Of a stretch of DNA of 46,562 nucleotides, positions 27,122 to 36,066 are shown in pieces. Each line of letters opens with the position of its first letter. Within the stretch, counting starts at the first letter, position 1. The stretch comes from UMGS1663 sp963558185 (GTDB lineage: Bacteria; Bacillota; Clostridia; TANB77; CAG-508): positions 1 to 46,562 of the forward strand of contig CAUWFE010000012.1 in NCBI GenBank assembly GCA_963558185.1, read 5' to 3'. The position numbers were made by a program, and so were the translations under genes. The notes under the pieces are model-generated. The model ran no database searches. It worked only from the letters and a program-made list of their open reading frames with translations, and was not told the DNA's origin.

Positions 27122-28519
27122 TTACATTGTTAATGTTCCATTTGGAGTATTTTTTATAACTAAAATATCTTCTTCTTTTCCTGTTTCTGCATTAATATAT
27201 ACCAAAAATTCTGTATCTTTAACTTTTCCTTTAAATTCCCAGCAAAATATTTCTGTTTTAAATTGTGTTGGTATATATGCTAAATCTTCACTTTCAATTG
27301 TTAAATTTTTGTTTAAATTTTGTTTTGCTTGTTCCTTTGAAATTTTAACTTGTGGTATTTCTCTTTCAAAATGTGAATTTAAATAACCTGTTGTTTCAAT
27401 TCCTAATATTTCACCATTATCTAATGCCATTTTTAATTTAATTAAATCTGGATACATTATTACTTTTCCTTGTGAATTTTCTTGTGCATATGCATAATTA
27501 ATGGTTAAAATGTTATTTTCTTCTAAATAGTAAGTTTCTTGCATATTTTTATATCCTTTACTATTTAAAAATTCTTTTCCCAATTCATTTGCTCTTTCAT
27601 AGGTAATAGTTTTTTCTCCTACTTCTCTATTTTCATTTGAATAAATAATATGTCCACCCTTTTGGCTAATTGATATATTTGCTGTTTGCTCCTCTTTTAA
27701 TGTTACTAAAAAACTATAATTTGGAATATCTGTATTTTCTGTTAAGCCTTGTGAAGATATTTCTTTTATTTTTTCTTCTGTAAAAAACTCCTGTACTATT
27801 TTTTTTGCTTGTTCTTCTGAAATGTTTTCACCTGTCAACCCTTTCTTCTCTACACTTGTTAAATGTTCTGAAAAAGCTCCATCATATATAAGTCCTGCAT
27901 ATTCATGAAAATTTTCTTCTAAATTATCAAAACTATCTTGTGAAATATTACTAACTTCTGTTGCAAATACTCCACTTCCTTTTTTCTCTAATTCTCCCCA
28001 TTTAATTCTTCCATCATTCATATCTGCTGATAGTTGATTTAATGTATTTGACAGTTCTAAACTGTAATCATGCAATTGTTGTAAATTGTTCAAATCTTCT
28101 TGTGATAAACTTTCATTATCTATGTTTTTTCTTGATAATGTAAAACTATAATCACTAACTTGGTTTAAAAATTTTGATGTATTTGCTAGTTCATTAGATG
28201 CTATTGGCAGTCTTCCTAAATAGCTTTGTGCTAAATTTGCCTCTCTCCAAACATGTGTCAATGTTTCTGCTCCATGTTCTGGTGTGCTTGATATTAGAGA
28301 TTTTGCTAAATATGTTTCAACATTTTGAACATAATCTACTAATTCAAAAAATGCCATATTATAATTATTTTCTGTTGCTTGTCTAAAATCTCTTTCTCTT
28401 TTATAAATATATAATCCCATAGCAATTAGAATAATTGCTGATACTACTACAATTGTAAGCATATGTCTATCTTGTAATCTATTTTTCCAATCATATACTT
28501 TTTCTTTTAAACTACTCAT
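27122..28519 (-). CDS. ypeB: Germination protein YpeB
   Basis: YpeB is needed for SleB localisation and stability in the spore. The 465-residue protein has one N-terminal membrane segment (about 20-40), a long helical domain (about 45-225) and two or three PepSY-like repeats in the C-terminal half (ISEEQAKKIVQEFF, YERANELGKEFLNSKG, ISKEQAKQNLNKNL). The length is normal. It follows sleB on the same strand, the standard arrangement. GAAAGGAAAG precedes ATG 28519. Confidence 0.93.
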   Translation of the reverse strand: MSSLKEKVYDWKNRLQDRHMLTIVVVSAIILIAMGLYIYKRERDFRQATENNYNMAFFELVDYVQNVETYLAKSLISSTPEHGAETLTHVWREANLAQSYLGRLPIASNELANTSKFLNQVSDYSFTLSRKNIDNESLSQEDLNNLQQLHDYSLELSNTLNQLSADMNDGRIKWGELEKKGSGVFATEVSNISQDSFDNLEENFHEYAGLIYDGAFSEHLTSVEKKGLTGENISEEQAKKIVQEFFTEEKIKEISSQGLTENTDIPNYSFLVTLKEEQTANISISQKGGHIIYSNENREVGEKTITYERANELGKEFLNSKGYKNMQETYYLEENNILTINYAYAQENSQGKVIMYPDLIKLKMALDNGEILGIETTGYLNSHFEREIPQVKISKEQAKQNLNKNLTIESEDLAYIPTQFKTEIFCWEFKGKVKDTEFLVYINAETGKEEDILVIKNTPNGTLTM

Positions 28520-28549
28520 AGTTTCATCTTTCCTTTCATTTTATAAATT

Positions 28550-29014
28550 TTAACGGCAAAATCTGTGTTTTCCTATTTTCTTTATTAAAGGTCTTGACCA
28601 AATCCATTTATTTGTTGCTGTATCTGGATTAAAATAATATATTGCTCCTCCTGTTGGGTCCCAACCATTTAATGCATCTCTTGCTGCTTTTACTACTGTA
28701 GAATTTTCTTCAATAGGCACATTAATTTGTCCATCTGCTACTGCTGTAAATGCTCCAGATTGATATATTACACCTGCTATTGTATTCGGGAAATCTGCAT
28801 GTTTTACTCTATTTAATATAACTGCTCCTACTGCTACTTGACCTTCATATGGTTCCCCCCTTGCTTCTCCATTAATTGCTCTTGCCAATAACTGAACATC
28901 TGAAGTTGTACTACTTGATGCTGCATTTACATTTTGTGGTTTTAAATTTATTATACTTATTATTATTCCTATTAAAATTAATATTTGTGTACAACATATT
29001 AAAAATTTTTTCAT
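28550..29014 (-). CDS. sleB: Spore cortex-lytic enzyme SleB (catalytic domain only)
   Basis: Lytic enzyme that degrades spore cortex during germination. The 154-residue product has a signal peptide (about 1-31) followed directly by the SleB/CwlJ catalytic domain: ARAINGEARGEPYEGQVAVG with the presumed catalytic Glu, then VKHADFPNTIAGVIYQSGAF and a C-terminal HRFCR. It lacks the N-terminal peptidoglycan-binding domain of Bacillus SleB, making it short. Pairing with ypeB supports the name. GGGAGG precedes ATG 29014. Probably forespore-expressed, though no clear sigma-G site was found. Confidence 0.9.
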   Translation of the reverse strand: MKKFLICCTQILILIGIIISIINLKPQNVNAASSSTTSDVQLLARAINGEARGEPYEGQVAVGAVILNRVKHADFPNTIAGVIYQSGAFTAVADGQINVPIEENSTVVKAARDALNGWDPTGGAIYYFNPDTATNKWIWSRPLIKKIGKHRFCR

Positions 29015-29091
29015 ACTCTTCCTCCCAATTTTTTTATTAGTTTTTCACTTTTTTATTTTTTTATTCAAATTTTGGAAATATTTTTTATATG

Positions 29092-29119
29092 TTGACTTTT
29101 TTTAATTTTATAGTATAAT
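29092..29119 (+). promoter_or_regulatory. Sigma-A promoter of tRNA-Arg
   Basis: TTGACT (29092-29097), a 16-base spacer and TATAAT (29114-29119), 11 bases before the tRNA 5' end. Typical of stable-RNA promoters. Confidence 0.8.
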
Positions 29120-29130
29120 TTTATTTAAAT

Positions 29131-29207
29131 GTGGCAGTAGCTCAGTTGGATAGAGCAGCAGTTTCCTAAACTGCGTGTCGGGGGTTCAATTCCCTTCTGT
29201 CACACCA
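29131..29207 (+). tRNA. tRNA-Arg with anticodon CCT
   Basis: A complete 77-base cloverleaf with encoded CCA. The acceptor GTGGCAG pairs with CTGTCAC, the anticodon stem is GCAGT/ACTGC, the loop TTCCTAA gives anticodon CCT, and the T loop is TTCAATT. It reads AGG arginine codons and cannot read CGG. It is the only tRNA in the window. It has its own promoter and is followed by the DnaA-box palindrome, which may also terminate it. Confidence 0.97.
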
Positions 29208-29213
29208 TTTTTT

Positions 29214-29255
29214 AAAAGTTATCCACATTTTATTAATAATATGTGGATAACTTTT
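29214..29255. repeat. Palindrome of two opposed perfect DnaA boxes, copy 2
   Basis: AAAAGTTATCCACA (29214-29227) and TGTGGATAACTTTTT (29242-29255) are inverted around a 14-base spacer. Both arms hold TTATCCACA. Arms and spacer match copy 1 at 6302-6337 almost base for base. On the plus strand a run of five T follows, so this copy can also act as the tRNA terminator and lies 16 bases before the ttcA-like start. Confidence 0.75.
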
Positions 29256-29271
29256 TACAGGAGTGATATTT

Positions 29272-29982
29272 TTGCAAAGAATTTTAAGTGATATGAGAAA
29301 AGCAATTCGTGATTATAATATGATTGAAGATGGTGATAAAATTGCTGTATGTCTTTCTGGTGGTAAAGATTCTATTACTATGTTAATGGCTTTAAAACAA
29401 TTGCAACGCTATTTTAAATTGAATTTTGATATTATTGCAGTTAGTGTAAATCCTAATTTTGAATTTTTTGATACACAATTTTTACAAAAAGTTTGTGATG
29501 ATTTAGAAGTTCCTCTTATTATTGAAAATAGTAATATTAAAGAAATTGTTTTTGATATTAGAAACGAAAAAAGACCTTGTTCTTTATGTGCAAATATACG
29601 AAGGGGAATTTTAAATTCTGTAGCAATTAGAGAAGGATGTAATAAAATTGCTTTAGGTCATAATGAAGATGATGTATTAGAAACTTTTTTAATGAATCTA
29701 TTTTTAACTGGTAATTTTTCCACTTTTGGACCTATTAATTATATGGATCGTTCAAAGATTACTGTTATTCGTCCGTTAATTTATCTTTCTGAAAAAGAAA
29801 TTAAAAAATTTATTAAACGAGAAAATATTTCTGTTATGAAAAAAAATTGTCCAATGGATGGTGTTTCTAAAAGAGAGTATATGAAAGAATTACTTTTTAA
29901 GCTTTCTACTGACATTCCTATGTGCAGAGCTAATTTATTAGGCGTAATTAAAAGAAATCATATAAAAGGTTGGCACGAATAA
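29272..29982 (+). CDS. TtcA-family tRNA 2-thiocytidine biosynthesis protein
   Basis: PP-loop ATPase that activates a tRNA base for sulfur transfer. The product has the PP-loop SGGKDS near residues 29-34, the CSLC motif in RPCSLCANIRRG, and LGHNEDDVLETFLMNLF, all family features. The start is probably TTG 29272, eight bases after AGGAG; a GTG at 29263 is in frame but overlaps the ribosome-binding site. From TTG it is 236 residues. The CXXC pattern suits an Fe-S TtcA-type enzyme, though the exact tRNA target is not shown by sequence. Confidence 0.82.
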   Translation: MQRILSDMRKAIRDYNMIEDGDKIAVCLSGGKDSITMLMALKQLQRYFKLNFDIIAVSVNPNFEFFDTQFLQKVCDDLEVPLIIENSNIKEIVFDIRNEKRPCSLCANIRRGILNSVAIREGCNKIALGHNEDDVLETFLMNLFLTGNFSTFGPINYMDRSKITVIRPLIYLSEKEIKKFIKRENISVMKKNCPMDGVSKREYMKELLFKLSTDIPMCRANLLGVIKRNHIKGWHE

Positions 29983-29997
29983 TTTTGCCAACCTTTT
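29964..29997. terminator. Bidirectional terminator between ttcA-like and pgcA genes
   Basis: AAAAGGTTGGCA pairs with TGCCAACCTTTT; it overlaps the end of the ttcA-like gene, with its stop in the loop. The converging phosphoglucomutase gene ends at 30001. Confidence 0.85.
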
Positions 29998-30000
29998 ATT

Positions 30001-31716
30001 TTATCTATTTTTCATTGCATCTTCTATTTCTTGCATTTTATTATTAGCATCTTCTATACTATTTCCTTTTACTCCTATATAATATTTAATTTTAGGCTCT
30101 GTTCCAGAAGGTCTAACACAACACCATCCATCATTTTCTAATTCATAATATAAAACATTAGACTGTGGTAATTCTATTTTTTCTGTTTTATCTGTTTTGC
30201 AGTCTGTTAATATACTTGTTTCATAATCACGAATTTTTATTACTTCATAGTTTCCTAATTTTGTAGGTGGATTTTTTCTAAATTCTTTCATTATTTCTTT
30301 TATTTTTTCAGCACCATCTACTCCTTCTAATGTAACAGATACTATGCCTTCTTTATAATATCCATATTTTTTATATATGTTAATCATTTGTTCCCATAAT
30401 GTAAGTCCTTTTTCTTTGTAATATGCTGCGGCCTCACATAATAGCATAACTGCTACTATCGAATCTTTATCTCTTGCATGAGTTCCTACTAAACAACCAT
30501 AGCTTTCTTCAAATCCGAATACATATTCATATTCTTTACTTTCTTCAAATTCTTTTATTTTTTCTCCTATATATTTAAATCCTGTTAATACATCAAATAA
30601 TTTTATATTATATTCTTTGCAAATTGCATTTGCTAAAGTTGATGATACTATACTTTTTATCATTGCACCATTTTTTGGTAATGTATTTTTTTCTTTTTTT
30701 TGTGATAATATATATTCTGCAATTAATAATGCTGACATATTTCCTGTAAATGGCATATATTCTCCTGTTTTTGTATCTTTTGCATATACTCCTAATCTGT
30801 CTGCATCTGGATCTGTTGCTAAAATTATTTCTCCATTTATTTTTTCTGCTAATTCTAAAGCTAGTTTAAATGCTTTTTTATCTTCTGGATTTGGATATTC
30901 AACAGTTGGAAAATCTCCATCTGGCATTTCTTGTTCTTTTACTACGTTTATATTTTCAAATCCTATTTCTTTTAATATTCTTCTTACTGGCACATTACCT
31001 GTTCCATGTAATGGTGTATATACTATTTTTAAATCTTTTTGTCTTTTTATTACTTCTGGATTTAATATTTGTTTTTTTAATGCTTCTATATATTTGTCAT
31101 CAATTTCATTTCCTATTACATGATATAAGTTGCTATTTATTGCATCTTCTTCATTCATACTTTTTATTTCTGAATAATTTTTAATATTTTTTACTTCTTC
31201 TATTATTTGTTTATCTTTTGGTGCTGTAATTTGTGCTCCATCTTCCCAATATACTTTATATCCATTATATTTTGGTGGATTATGGCTTGCCGTAATCATT
31301 ATTCCTGCTATTGCATTTAATTCTCTTACGGCAAATGATAATTCTGGAACTGGTCTTAAACTTTCAAACACATATGATTTTATTCCATTTGCATTTAAGC
31401 AAAGTGCTGCTATTTCGCTAAATTCTTTTGACATATGTCTTGAATCATATGCTATTACAACTCCTCTTTTTTGTGCATTCTCTTTTTTTATAAAATTTGC
31501 TAAGCCTTGAGTTGCTTTCCCTACTGTATATTTATTCATTCTGTTTGTTCCTGCTCCTATAATTCCTCTTAAACCCGCTGTTCCAAATTCTAATTCTTTG
31601 TAGAATCTATCTTCTATTTCTTTGTTATTCCCTTTAATTTTTCTTAATTCGTTTTTTGTTTTCTCATCAAAAAGTTCATTATTTAACCATTCATCATATT
31701 TTTCTAAAAAATCCAT
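30001..31716 (-). CDS. Alpha-phosphoglucomutase/phosphomannomutase family
   Basis: Interconverts hexose 1- and 6-phosphates, supplying glucose 1-phosphate for UDP-sugars and storage. The 571-residue protein has the phosphoserine loop TASHNPP (142-148, Ser144), the metal loop DPDADR (302-307), the sugar-binding FGFEESYGC and the phosphate-binding RPSGTEPKIKYY. The length fits the PgcA/PGM2-like subgroup of Firmicutes. GGAAGGA precedes the ATG. The next gene upstream encodes a UDP-sugar pyrophosphorylase, a consecutive metabolic step, though a terminator lies between them. Confidence 0.93.
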   Translation of the reverse strand: MDFLEKYDEWLNNELFDEKTKNELRKIKGNNKEIEDRFYKELEFGTAGLRGIIGAGTNRMNKYTVGKATQGLANFIKKENAQKRGVVIAYDSRHMSKEFSEIAALCLNANGIKSYVFESLRPVPELSFAVRELNAIAGIMITASHNPPKYNGYKVYWEDGAQITAPKDKQIIEEVKNIKNYSEIKSMNEEDAINSNLYHVIGNEIDDKYIEALKKQILNPEVIKRQKDLKIVYTPLHGTGNVPVRRILKEIGFENINVVKEQEMPDGDFPTVEYPNPEDKKAFKLALELAEKINGEIILATDPDADRLGVYAKDTKTGEYMPFTGNMSALLIAEYILSQKKEKNTLPKNGAMIKSIVSSTLANAICKEYNIKLFDVLTGFKYIGEKIKEFEESKEYEYVFGFEESYGCLVGTHARDKDSIVAVMLLCEAAAYYKEKGLTLWEQMINIYKKYGYYKEGIVSVTLEGVDGAEKIKEIMKEFRKNPPTKLGNYEVIKIRDYETSILTDCKTDKTEKIELPQSNVLYYELENDGWCCVRPSGTEPKIKYYIGVKGNSIEDANNKMQEIEDAMKNR

Positions 31717-31754
31717 TTTAAATTCCTTCCTTTTTTATATTAGTATAATTAAAA

Positions 31755-31800
31755 TAAAGTTTGGAAGATGCATATATCTCTATAACCATCTCCCAAACTT
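31755..31800 (-). terminator. Terminator after the UDPGP-family gene
   Basis: A long stem joins AAAGTTTGGAAGATG (31755-31769) and CATCTCCCAAACTTT (31786-31800). It starts two bases beyond the pyrophosphorylase stop and is followed on the minus strand by a T-rich stretch. Confidence 0.8.
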
Positions 31801-31801
31801 T

Positions 31802-33046
31802 TTATTTTTTATTATGGTAATCATTATATAATTGTCTTGCTGTTTCTGGACTGTCTACTCCTTCAGCATTTTTTACTGGTGCAAATTCTTCTTCTCTTTT
31901 TACTCTCATAATCGCCATATCTTCTAAACTTTCAAAAGCATCAAATAAAAATGTTTCAAATTTATATCCATTTGGCTTTTCTGGTTTTACAATATTTCCA
32001 TCTTTATCCATATATTTAATTTTTTTATGTGCTATGTGGTATGGTAATTTGTCTTTGCTCATATCATCTATTGCATTAATATTAAATAAATTACATAAAA
32101 TATGTGATTCTCCAAAAGTTAATTGTCCATCTTCTTCCCTTTGTTCTGACATTTCTTTTGAAATTTCACTATATTCTATAACACTTGGTCTTCCATTCTT
32201 TTTGCAGAATACACCTACTTTTTCCTCTGGACATGCTTTTACTACACTTTTACCTGCTGCCTGTACTTTTTTCTCTGTTGCAAGTCCTACAAAAACACTA
32301 TCTACCATTTTTGCAAGTACATTATCCACTCCACAAATAAATGCCCATTCTACACCTTTTGTTTTCATATCAAATATAACTCCACTTTTTCTCATTGCAA
32401 CAAAAATTCCACCATGACCATTTGCAGCTTTATTTATTGCACCTTCTTCATCAAGCATTAATTTTCCATTCTCATCTACAACTGGTTGTTCTCCCTGTAT
32501 AAAAAACATTATTTTTTCCTTTGGATATTCAAAATAGTTATTTTTTTCAAAAAACTCTATTGTTTCTTTATTATTTTGTCTACTTGTCATAATATACCAA
32601 GGAACATATATGTCATAGATTTTTTGTGTTTCTTTTAATGTGTCACATAATAATTCAAATATACTTTTATGTGAAGGAAGTCCTAAATCATAAGTTCCTT
32701 TTGGTCCTTCATGTCCTAATCTAGTTCCTTGACCTCCTGCCATTGTTACTACTGCATATTTTCCCTCTTTTATTATATTTGTTCCTATTTTATCATATTT
32801 TTCATATTCTTCCTTTGACATTTTCTCTTTTTCTACATATGATATTGGTTCTATCTTTGTTTCTTTAAATGATACTTCTTGTTTTGATTTTTCATATAAT
32901 TTTTCTATTTGAGAGAAATCTGTTGTTAAGATTTCATCTAATAAGCTATTTTGTTGTTCTTTTGATAATGATTTATAACATTCTAATAATTGCTCTTGTC
33001 CTGCTTTTTCTAAAACTTCTTTTGCACTTAAATATTTTTCCTCCAT
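31802..33046 (-). CDS. UDPGP-family UTP--sugar-1-phosphate uridylyltransferase
   Basis: The 414-residue protein belongs to the eukaryote-like UDPGP family (UDP-glucose or UDP-N-acetylglucosamine pyrophosphorylases), not the GalU family. The nucleotide-binding loop MAGGQGTRLG is at 102-111, followed by GPKGTYDLGLPSHKSIFELL, as in UDP-HexNAc pyrophosphorylases. NVLAKMVDSVFVGLA and FLFDAFESLEDMAIMRVKRE are further family features. The substrate cannot be settled between glucose and N-acetylglucosamine 1-phosphate. It has a good sigma-A promoter and a terminator, so it is a single-gene unit. Confidence 0.85.
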   Translation of the reverse strand: MEEKYLSAKEVLEKAGQEQLLECYKSLSKEQQNSLLDEILTTDFSQIEKLYEKSKQEVSFKETKIEPISYVEKEKMSKEEYEKYDKIGTNIIKEGKYAVVTMAGGQGTRLGHEGPKGTYDLGLPSHKSIFELLCDTLKETQKIYDIYVPWYIMTSRQNNKETIEFFEKNNYFEYPKEKIMFFIQGEQPVVDENGKLMLDEEGAINKAANGHGGIFVAMRKSGVIFDMKTKGVEWAFICGVDNVLAKMVDSVFVGLATEKKVQAAGKSVVKACPEEKVGVFCKKNGRPSVIEYSEISKEMSEQREEDGQLTFGESHILCNLFNINAIDDMSKDKLPYHIAHKKIKYMDKDGNIVKPEKPNGYKFETFLFDAFESLEDMAIMRVKREEEFAPVKNAEGVDSPETARQLYNDYHNKK

Positions 33047-33110
33047 TTTGATTACCTTCCTTTAATTGATAATTTGTTTCTATACTTTTATATAGTGTCT
33101 TGGTTTTAAT

Positions 33111-33139
33111 ATAATATACCATAATTTATAATTCGTCAA
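33111..33139 (-). promoter_or_regulatory. Sigma-A promoter of the UDPGP-family gene
   Basis: TTGACG (33139-33134), a 17-base spacer and TATTAT (33116-33111) on the minus strand, 65 bases before the start codon. Confidence 0.7.
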
Positions 33140-33190
33140 ATATTTTTAAAAAAATATATTTTTTATTTGTATATTATTATTTAGTATATA

Positions 33191-33247
33191 AAAATAGATA
33201 GTAAAACTAACCTGTATTTTTACAGATTATTATTTACTATCTATTTT
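33191..33247 (-). terminator. Terminator of the hypothetical gene at 33265
   Basis: AAAATAGATAGTAAA (33191-33205) pairs perfectly with TTTACTATCTATTTT (33233-33247), a 15-bp stem just after the stop of the upstream minus-strand gene. Confidence 0.7.
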
Positions 33248-33264
33248 AATTTTATTAATATCTT

Positions 33265-33801
33265 CTATCCTATTTTTTCTGTTCTTTTATATTCATCAAA
33301 TACTTCTTCTATTTCTTTTTCGCCAGATGTATTTAAAATTTTATCATGACTATCTAATATTTCATTTATACTGCCATTAAATTCTATTATTTCATAACAA
33401 TTAACTATTGTTATTTCTGTTCCCACTTTTTCTAATTTTTCTTTATTCTTTTCTATGTATCTTTTTATATTTTCATTAGCATTAGATATAAATTCTTTAC
33501 TTCCATTTACTATTATAAGTTCTTTTTTTCCTAAAATTTCATCTAATTTTCTGGCTATTGTTGCATATCTTTTTTCATTTGTTCTATTCCAATCTATTTT
33601 TAAAATTTCTTCTTCGTTTTTTAATTTTAATCTTTGCAATAAAATATGAATATTTTCTTCTGTATTCTTTTCTAAAATTGTGGCTACTTTTGCCTCATCT
33701 ACTAAAGATTTGTGGATATATGGCAACAACATTGTCACTAAATGCCAATCACTTACATAAAAATTACATAATTTTTTTACGCTATTTTCTGTTTTCTCCA
33801 T
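33265..33801 (-). CDS. Hypothetical cytoplasmic protein
   Basis: A 178-residue protein I do not recognise. It is mainly helical in the first 75 residues (VKKLCNFYVSDWHLVTMLLP, then EENIHILLQRLKLKNEEEIL) and looks like alternating alpha/beta afterwards, with KKELIIVNGSKEFISNANEN and GTEITIVNCYEIIEFNGS. There is no signal peptide or membrane segment. ATG 33801 follows AGGAGG. It is a single-gene unit between the UDPGP gene and spoIIR (divergent). The C-terminus is strongly acidic and basic mixed. No function is proposed. Confidence 0.75.
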   Translation of the reverse strand: MEKTENSVKKLCNFYVSDWHLVTMLLPYIHKSLVDEAKVATILEKNTEENIHILLQRLKLKNEEEILKIDWNRTNEKRYATIARKLDEILGKKELIIVNGSKEFISNANENIKRYIEKNKEKLEKVGTEITIVNCYEIIEFNGSINEILDSHDKILNTSGEKEIEEVFDEYKRTEKIG

Positions 33802-33938
33802 TAATATAGCCTCCTATCTTTTGATATGGTAAATTTTACCATTTTATTTCAAATATGTCAATAATATTACAAATAAAGATTTCGATATTATTCGACATAA
33901 TGATATTTCATTTTATCCTTAAAATTTTTTCCAAATAT

Positions 33939-33967
33939 GTATATTATTTTTATTTTTGTAAATAATG
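33939..33967 (+). promoter_or_regulatory. Possible sigma-F promoter of spoIIR
   Basis: GTATA (33939-33943), a 14-base spacer and GTAAATAATG (33958-33967), similar to the forespore sigma-F pattern, 45 bases before spoIIR. spoIIR is a known sigma-F gene in other spore formers. In AT-rich DNA the match is suggestive only. Confidence 0.4.
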
Positions 33968-34011
33968 AAAATAAATACATGAATTAACAATTTGTTTAAG
34001 GAGGAGTTTAT

Positions 34012-34674
34012 ATGAAATCTCTATTTTCTATTATATTCTCAAAAAAGGTAAAATATTCCTTAATTTTAATATTTTTATTTTTTATATATATTTCCATTAA
34101 TGCTATTTCATATGCTAACTATATTTCAAATGATATAGCAGAAAGTGTATTTCGTTTACATGTGATCGCTAATAGTGATTCTGCTGAGGATCAAAATTTA
34201 AAATATATTGTAAGAGATAACATCATTGCTTACATGAATAAAATTAATAATGCAACTAATAAATCAGATGTAATTAACCTTGCAAAAGAACATTTAAATG
34301 ATTTTAAAAAAATTGCACAACAAACAGTTTTTGATGAAGGATATAATTATTCTGTATCAGTTGAAATTGGAAATTTTAACTTTCCAACTAAGCATTATGG
34401 GGATATTTCCTTACCTAGTGGAAATTATGATGCTTTACAAATAAAATTAGGTTCAGCTAAAGGTCAAAATTGGTGGTGTGTCATGTTTCCTCCTCTATGT
34501 TTTGTAAATGTTTCATCAGGTATAGTTCCAGATGATTCTAAAAAAATGATGAAACATGAGTTATCTAATGAAAGCTATCAAATTATTAGTGATACAAATT
34601 CTTCTGAAGTAAAATTCAAATTTAAATTACTTGAATGGTTACAAGATGTAAATATTTTAACTGCAAATAAATAG
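34012..34674 (+). CDS. spoIIR: Stage II sporulation protein R
   Basis: SpoIIR is secreted from the forespore and triggers SpoIIGA to process pro-sigma-E in the mother cell. The 220-residue protein has an N-terminal hydrophobic export segment (about 12-34), then the family block VFRLHVIANSDSAEDQNLKY and the C-terminal LPSGNYDALQIKLGSAKGQN with NWWCVMFPPLCFV. The length is normal. GGAGG precedes ATG 34012. It lies directly upstream of murA and is separated from it by a strong terminator-like hairpin. Confidence 0.94.
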   Translation: MKSLFSIIFSKKVKYSLILIFLFFIYISINAISYANYISNDIAESVFRLHVIANSDSAEDQNLKYIVRDNIIAYMNKINNATNKSDVINLAKEHLNDFKKIAQQTVFDEGYNYSVSVEIGNFNFPTKHYGDISLPSGNYDALQIKLGSAKGQNWWCVMFPPLCFVNVSSGIVPDDSKKMMKHELSNESYQIISDTNSSEVKFKFKLLEWLQDVNILTANK

Positions 34675-34723
34675 TTGTAAAATAGTTGTAAATTTATCAT
34701 TTTTATGTTATATATATGTTATA

Positions 34724-34753
34724 AAATAGAATAAATATTATTCTATTTTTTCT
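34724..34753 (+). terminator. Terminator between spoIIR and murA
   Basis: AAATAGAATAA (34724-34734) pairs with TTATTCTATTT (34738-34748), followed by a T-rich run to 34753. It lies only about 15 bases before the murA ribosome-binding site, so any murA promoter upstream of it would have to read through. Confidence 0.75.
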
Positions 34754-34782
34754 TTTTAAAAAAGATTTCGGAGGTAATAATT

Positions 34783-36045
34783 TTGGATAAATTAGTAATA
34801 AAAGGAAATTCACATTTAAAAGGTGAAGTTACAATTAGTGGGGCAAAAAATGCAGCAGTAGCTTTAATTCCCGCCACACTATTAATTGATGGTGTTTGTA
34901 CACTTTCTAATGTGCCTAACATTAGTGATGTTAAAATATATTGTAATATTTTAGAATCTTTAGGTGCAAAAATTACATGGATTACAAAAAATGAACTAAA
35001 AATTGATACTACTGATATTGAATGCACTGATGCTTCTTTAGAATTAACAAGTAAATTCAGAGCCTCTTATTATTTATTAGGATCTCTTCTTGGTAGATGT
35101 AAAAAAGCTCAAGTAGGTTTACCTGGTGGTTGTAATTTAGGAGCAAGACCAATAGATCAACATATAAAAGCATTTGAAGCTTTAGGTGCAAAAGTTGATG
35201 TTTCTCAAGGTAAAATTACAGCACATGCTAAAGAATTAATTGGTACTTCTATTTATATGGATGTTGTTTCTGTTGGAGCAACTATAAATGCAATGTTAGC
35301 AGCTGTACTTGCTAAAGGTACTACAATTATTGAAAATCCAGCGAAAGAGCCACATATCGTTGATGTTGCAAACTTTTTAAATACTATGGGTGCTAACATT
35401 CGTGGAGCTGGTACTGACTCTATAAAAATAGTTGGTGTTGAGAAATTACATGGAGATACTACATATAGTGTTGTTCCTGATCAAATTGAAGCTGGTACTT
35501 TTATGTTTGCAGCAGTTGCTACACAAGGTGATATTTTAATAAAAAATTGCGTTCCAGAACATTTAGATTGTATTTCTGCCAAAATTACAGAAATGGGCGC
35601 TAAAGTAGAAATAGATAGAGATTCAATTAGAGTCATTGCTAACAAACGACCTAATAAAGCTTCTATTAAAACATTACCTTATCCTGGATTTCCAACAGAT
35701 TTACAACCTCAAGCTGGTGTATGTTTAGCTTTAGCTAATGGAACCAGTATTATAAATGAAGGTATTTGGGAATCTCGTTTTCAATACACTGCAGAGCTTA
35801 ATAAAATGGGAGCTAAAATTACGGCTCAAGGGAAATCTGCTATATTCGAAGGTGTAAAAGAATTGTTCGGTTCACCTGTTTCAGCTTCTGATTTACGTGC
35901 AGGTGCTGCTTTAATTATTGCAGGAATTGCAGCTAAAGGTACTACTGAATTATATAATCTAAGTCATATAGATAGAGGTTATGAAAATATAGAAGAAAAG
36001 TTCAGAAGTTTAGGTGCTAATATACAAAGAGTGATAGAAGAATAA
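34783..36045 (+). CDS. murA: UDP-N-acetylglucosamine 1-carboxyvinyltransferase
   Basis: MurA commits UDP-GlcNAc to peptidoglycan synthesis by enolpyruvyl transfer, the fosfomycin target. The 420-residue protein has Lys22-Asn23 in ISGAKNAA and the reactive Cys117 in LPGGCNLGARPIDQH, so it should be fosfomycin-sensitive by that residue. DLRAGAALIIAG near the end is also typical. The start is TTG 34783, fixed by GGAGG. Out-of-frame CGGs occur at ACG GCT and TTC GGT. It heads a plus-strand run with walJ-like and rlmH genes. Confidence 0.95.
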   Translation: MDKLVIKGNSHLKGEVTISGAKNAAVALIPATLLIDGVCTLSNVPNISDVKIYCNILESLGAKITWITKNELKIDTTDIECTDASLELTSKFRASYYLLGSLLGRCKKAQVGLPGGCNLGARPIDQHIKAFEALGAKVDVSQGKITAHAKELIGTSIYMDVVSVGATINAMLAAVLAKGTTIIENPAKEPHIVDVANFLNTMGANIRGAGTDSIKIVGVEKLHGDTTYSVVPDQIEAGTFMFAAVATQGDILIKNCVPEHLDCISAKITEMGAKVEIDRDSIRVIANKRPNKASIKTLPYPGFPTDLQPQAGVCLALANGTSIINEGIWESRFQYTAELNKMGAKITAQGKSAIFEGVKELFGSPVSASDLRAGAALIIAGIAAKGTTELYNLSHIDRGYENIEEKFRSLGANIQRVIEE

Positions 36046-36066
36046 TTTAGAAAAGGAAGACTTAAC

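Noticed and set aside
34686..34714. Promoter TTGTAA-17-TATATA before murA
   Set aside because: A strong terminator lies between it and murA, so the match is more likely chance in AT-rich DNA.
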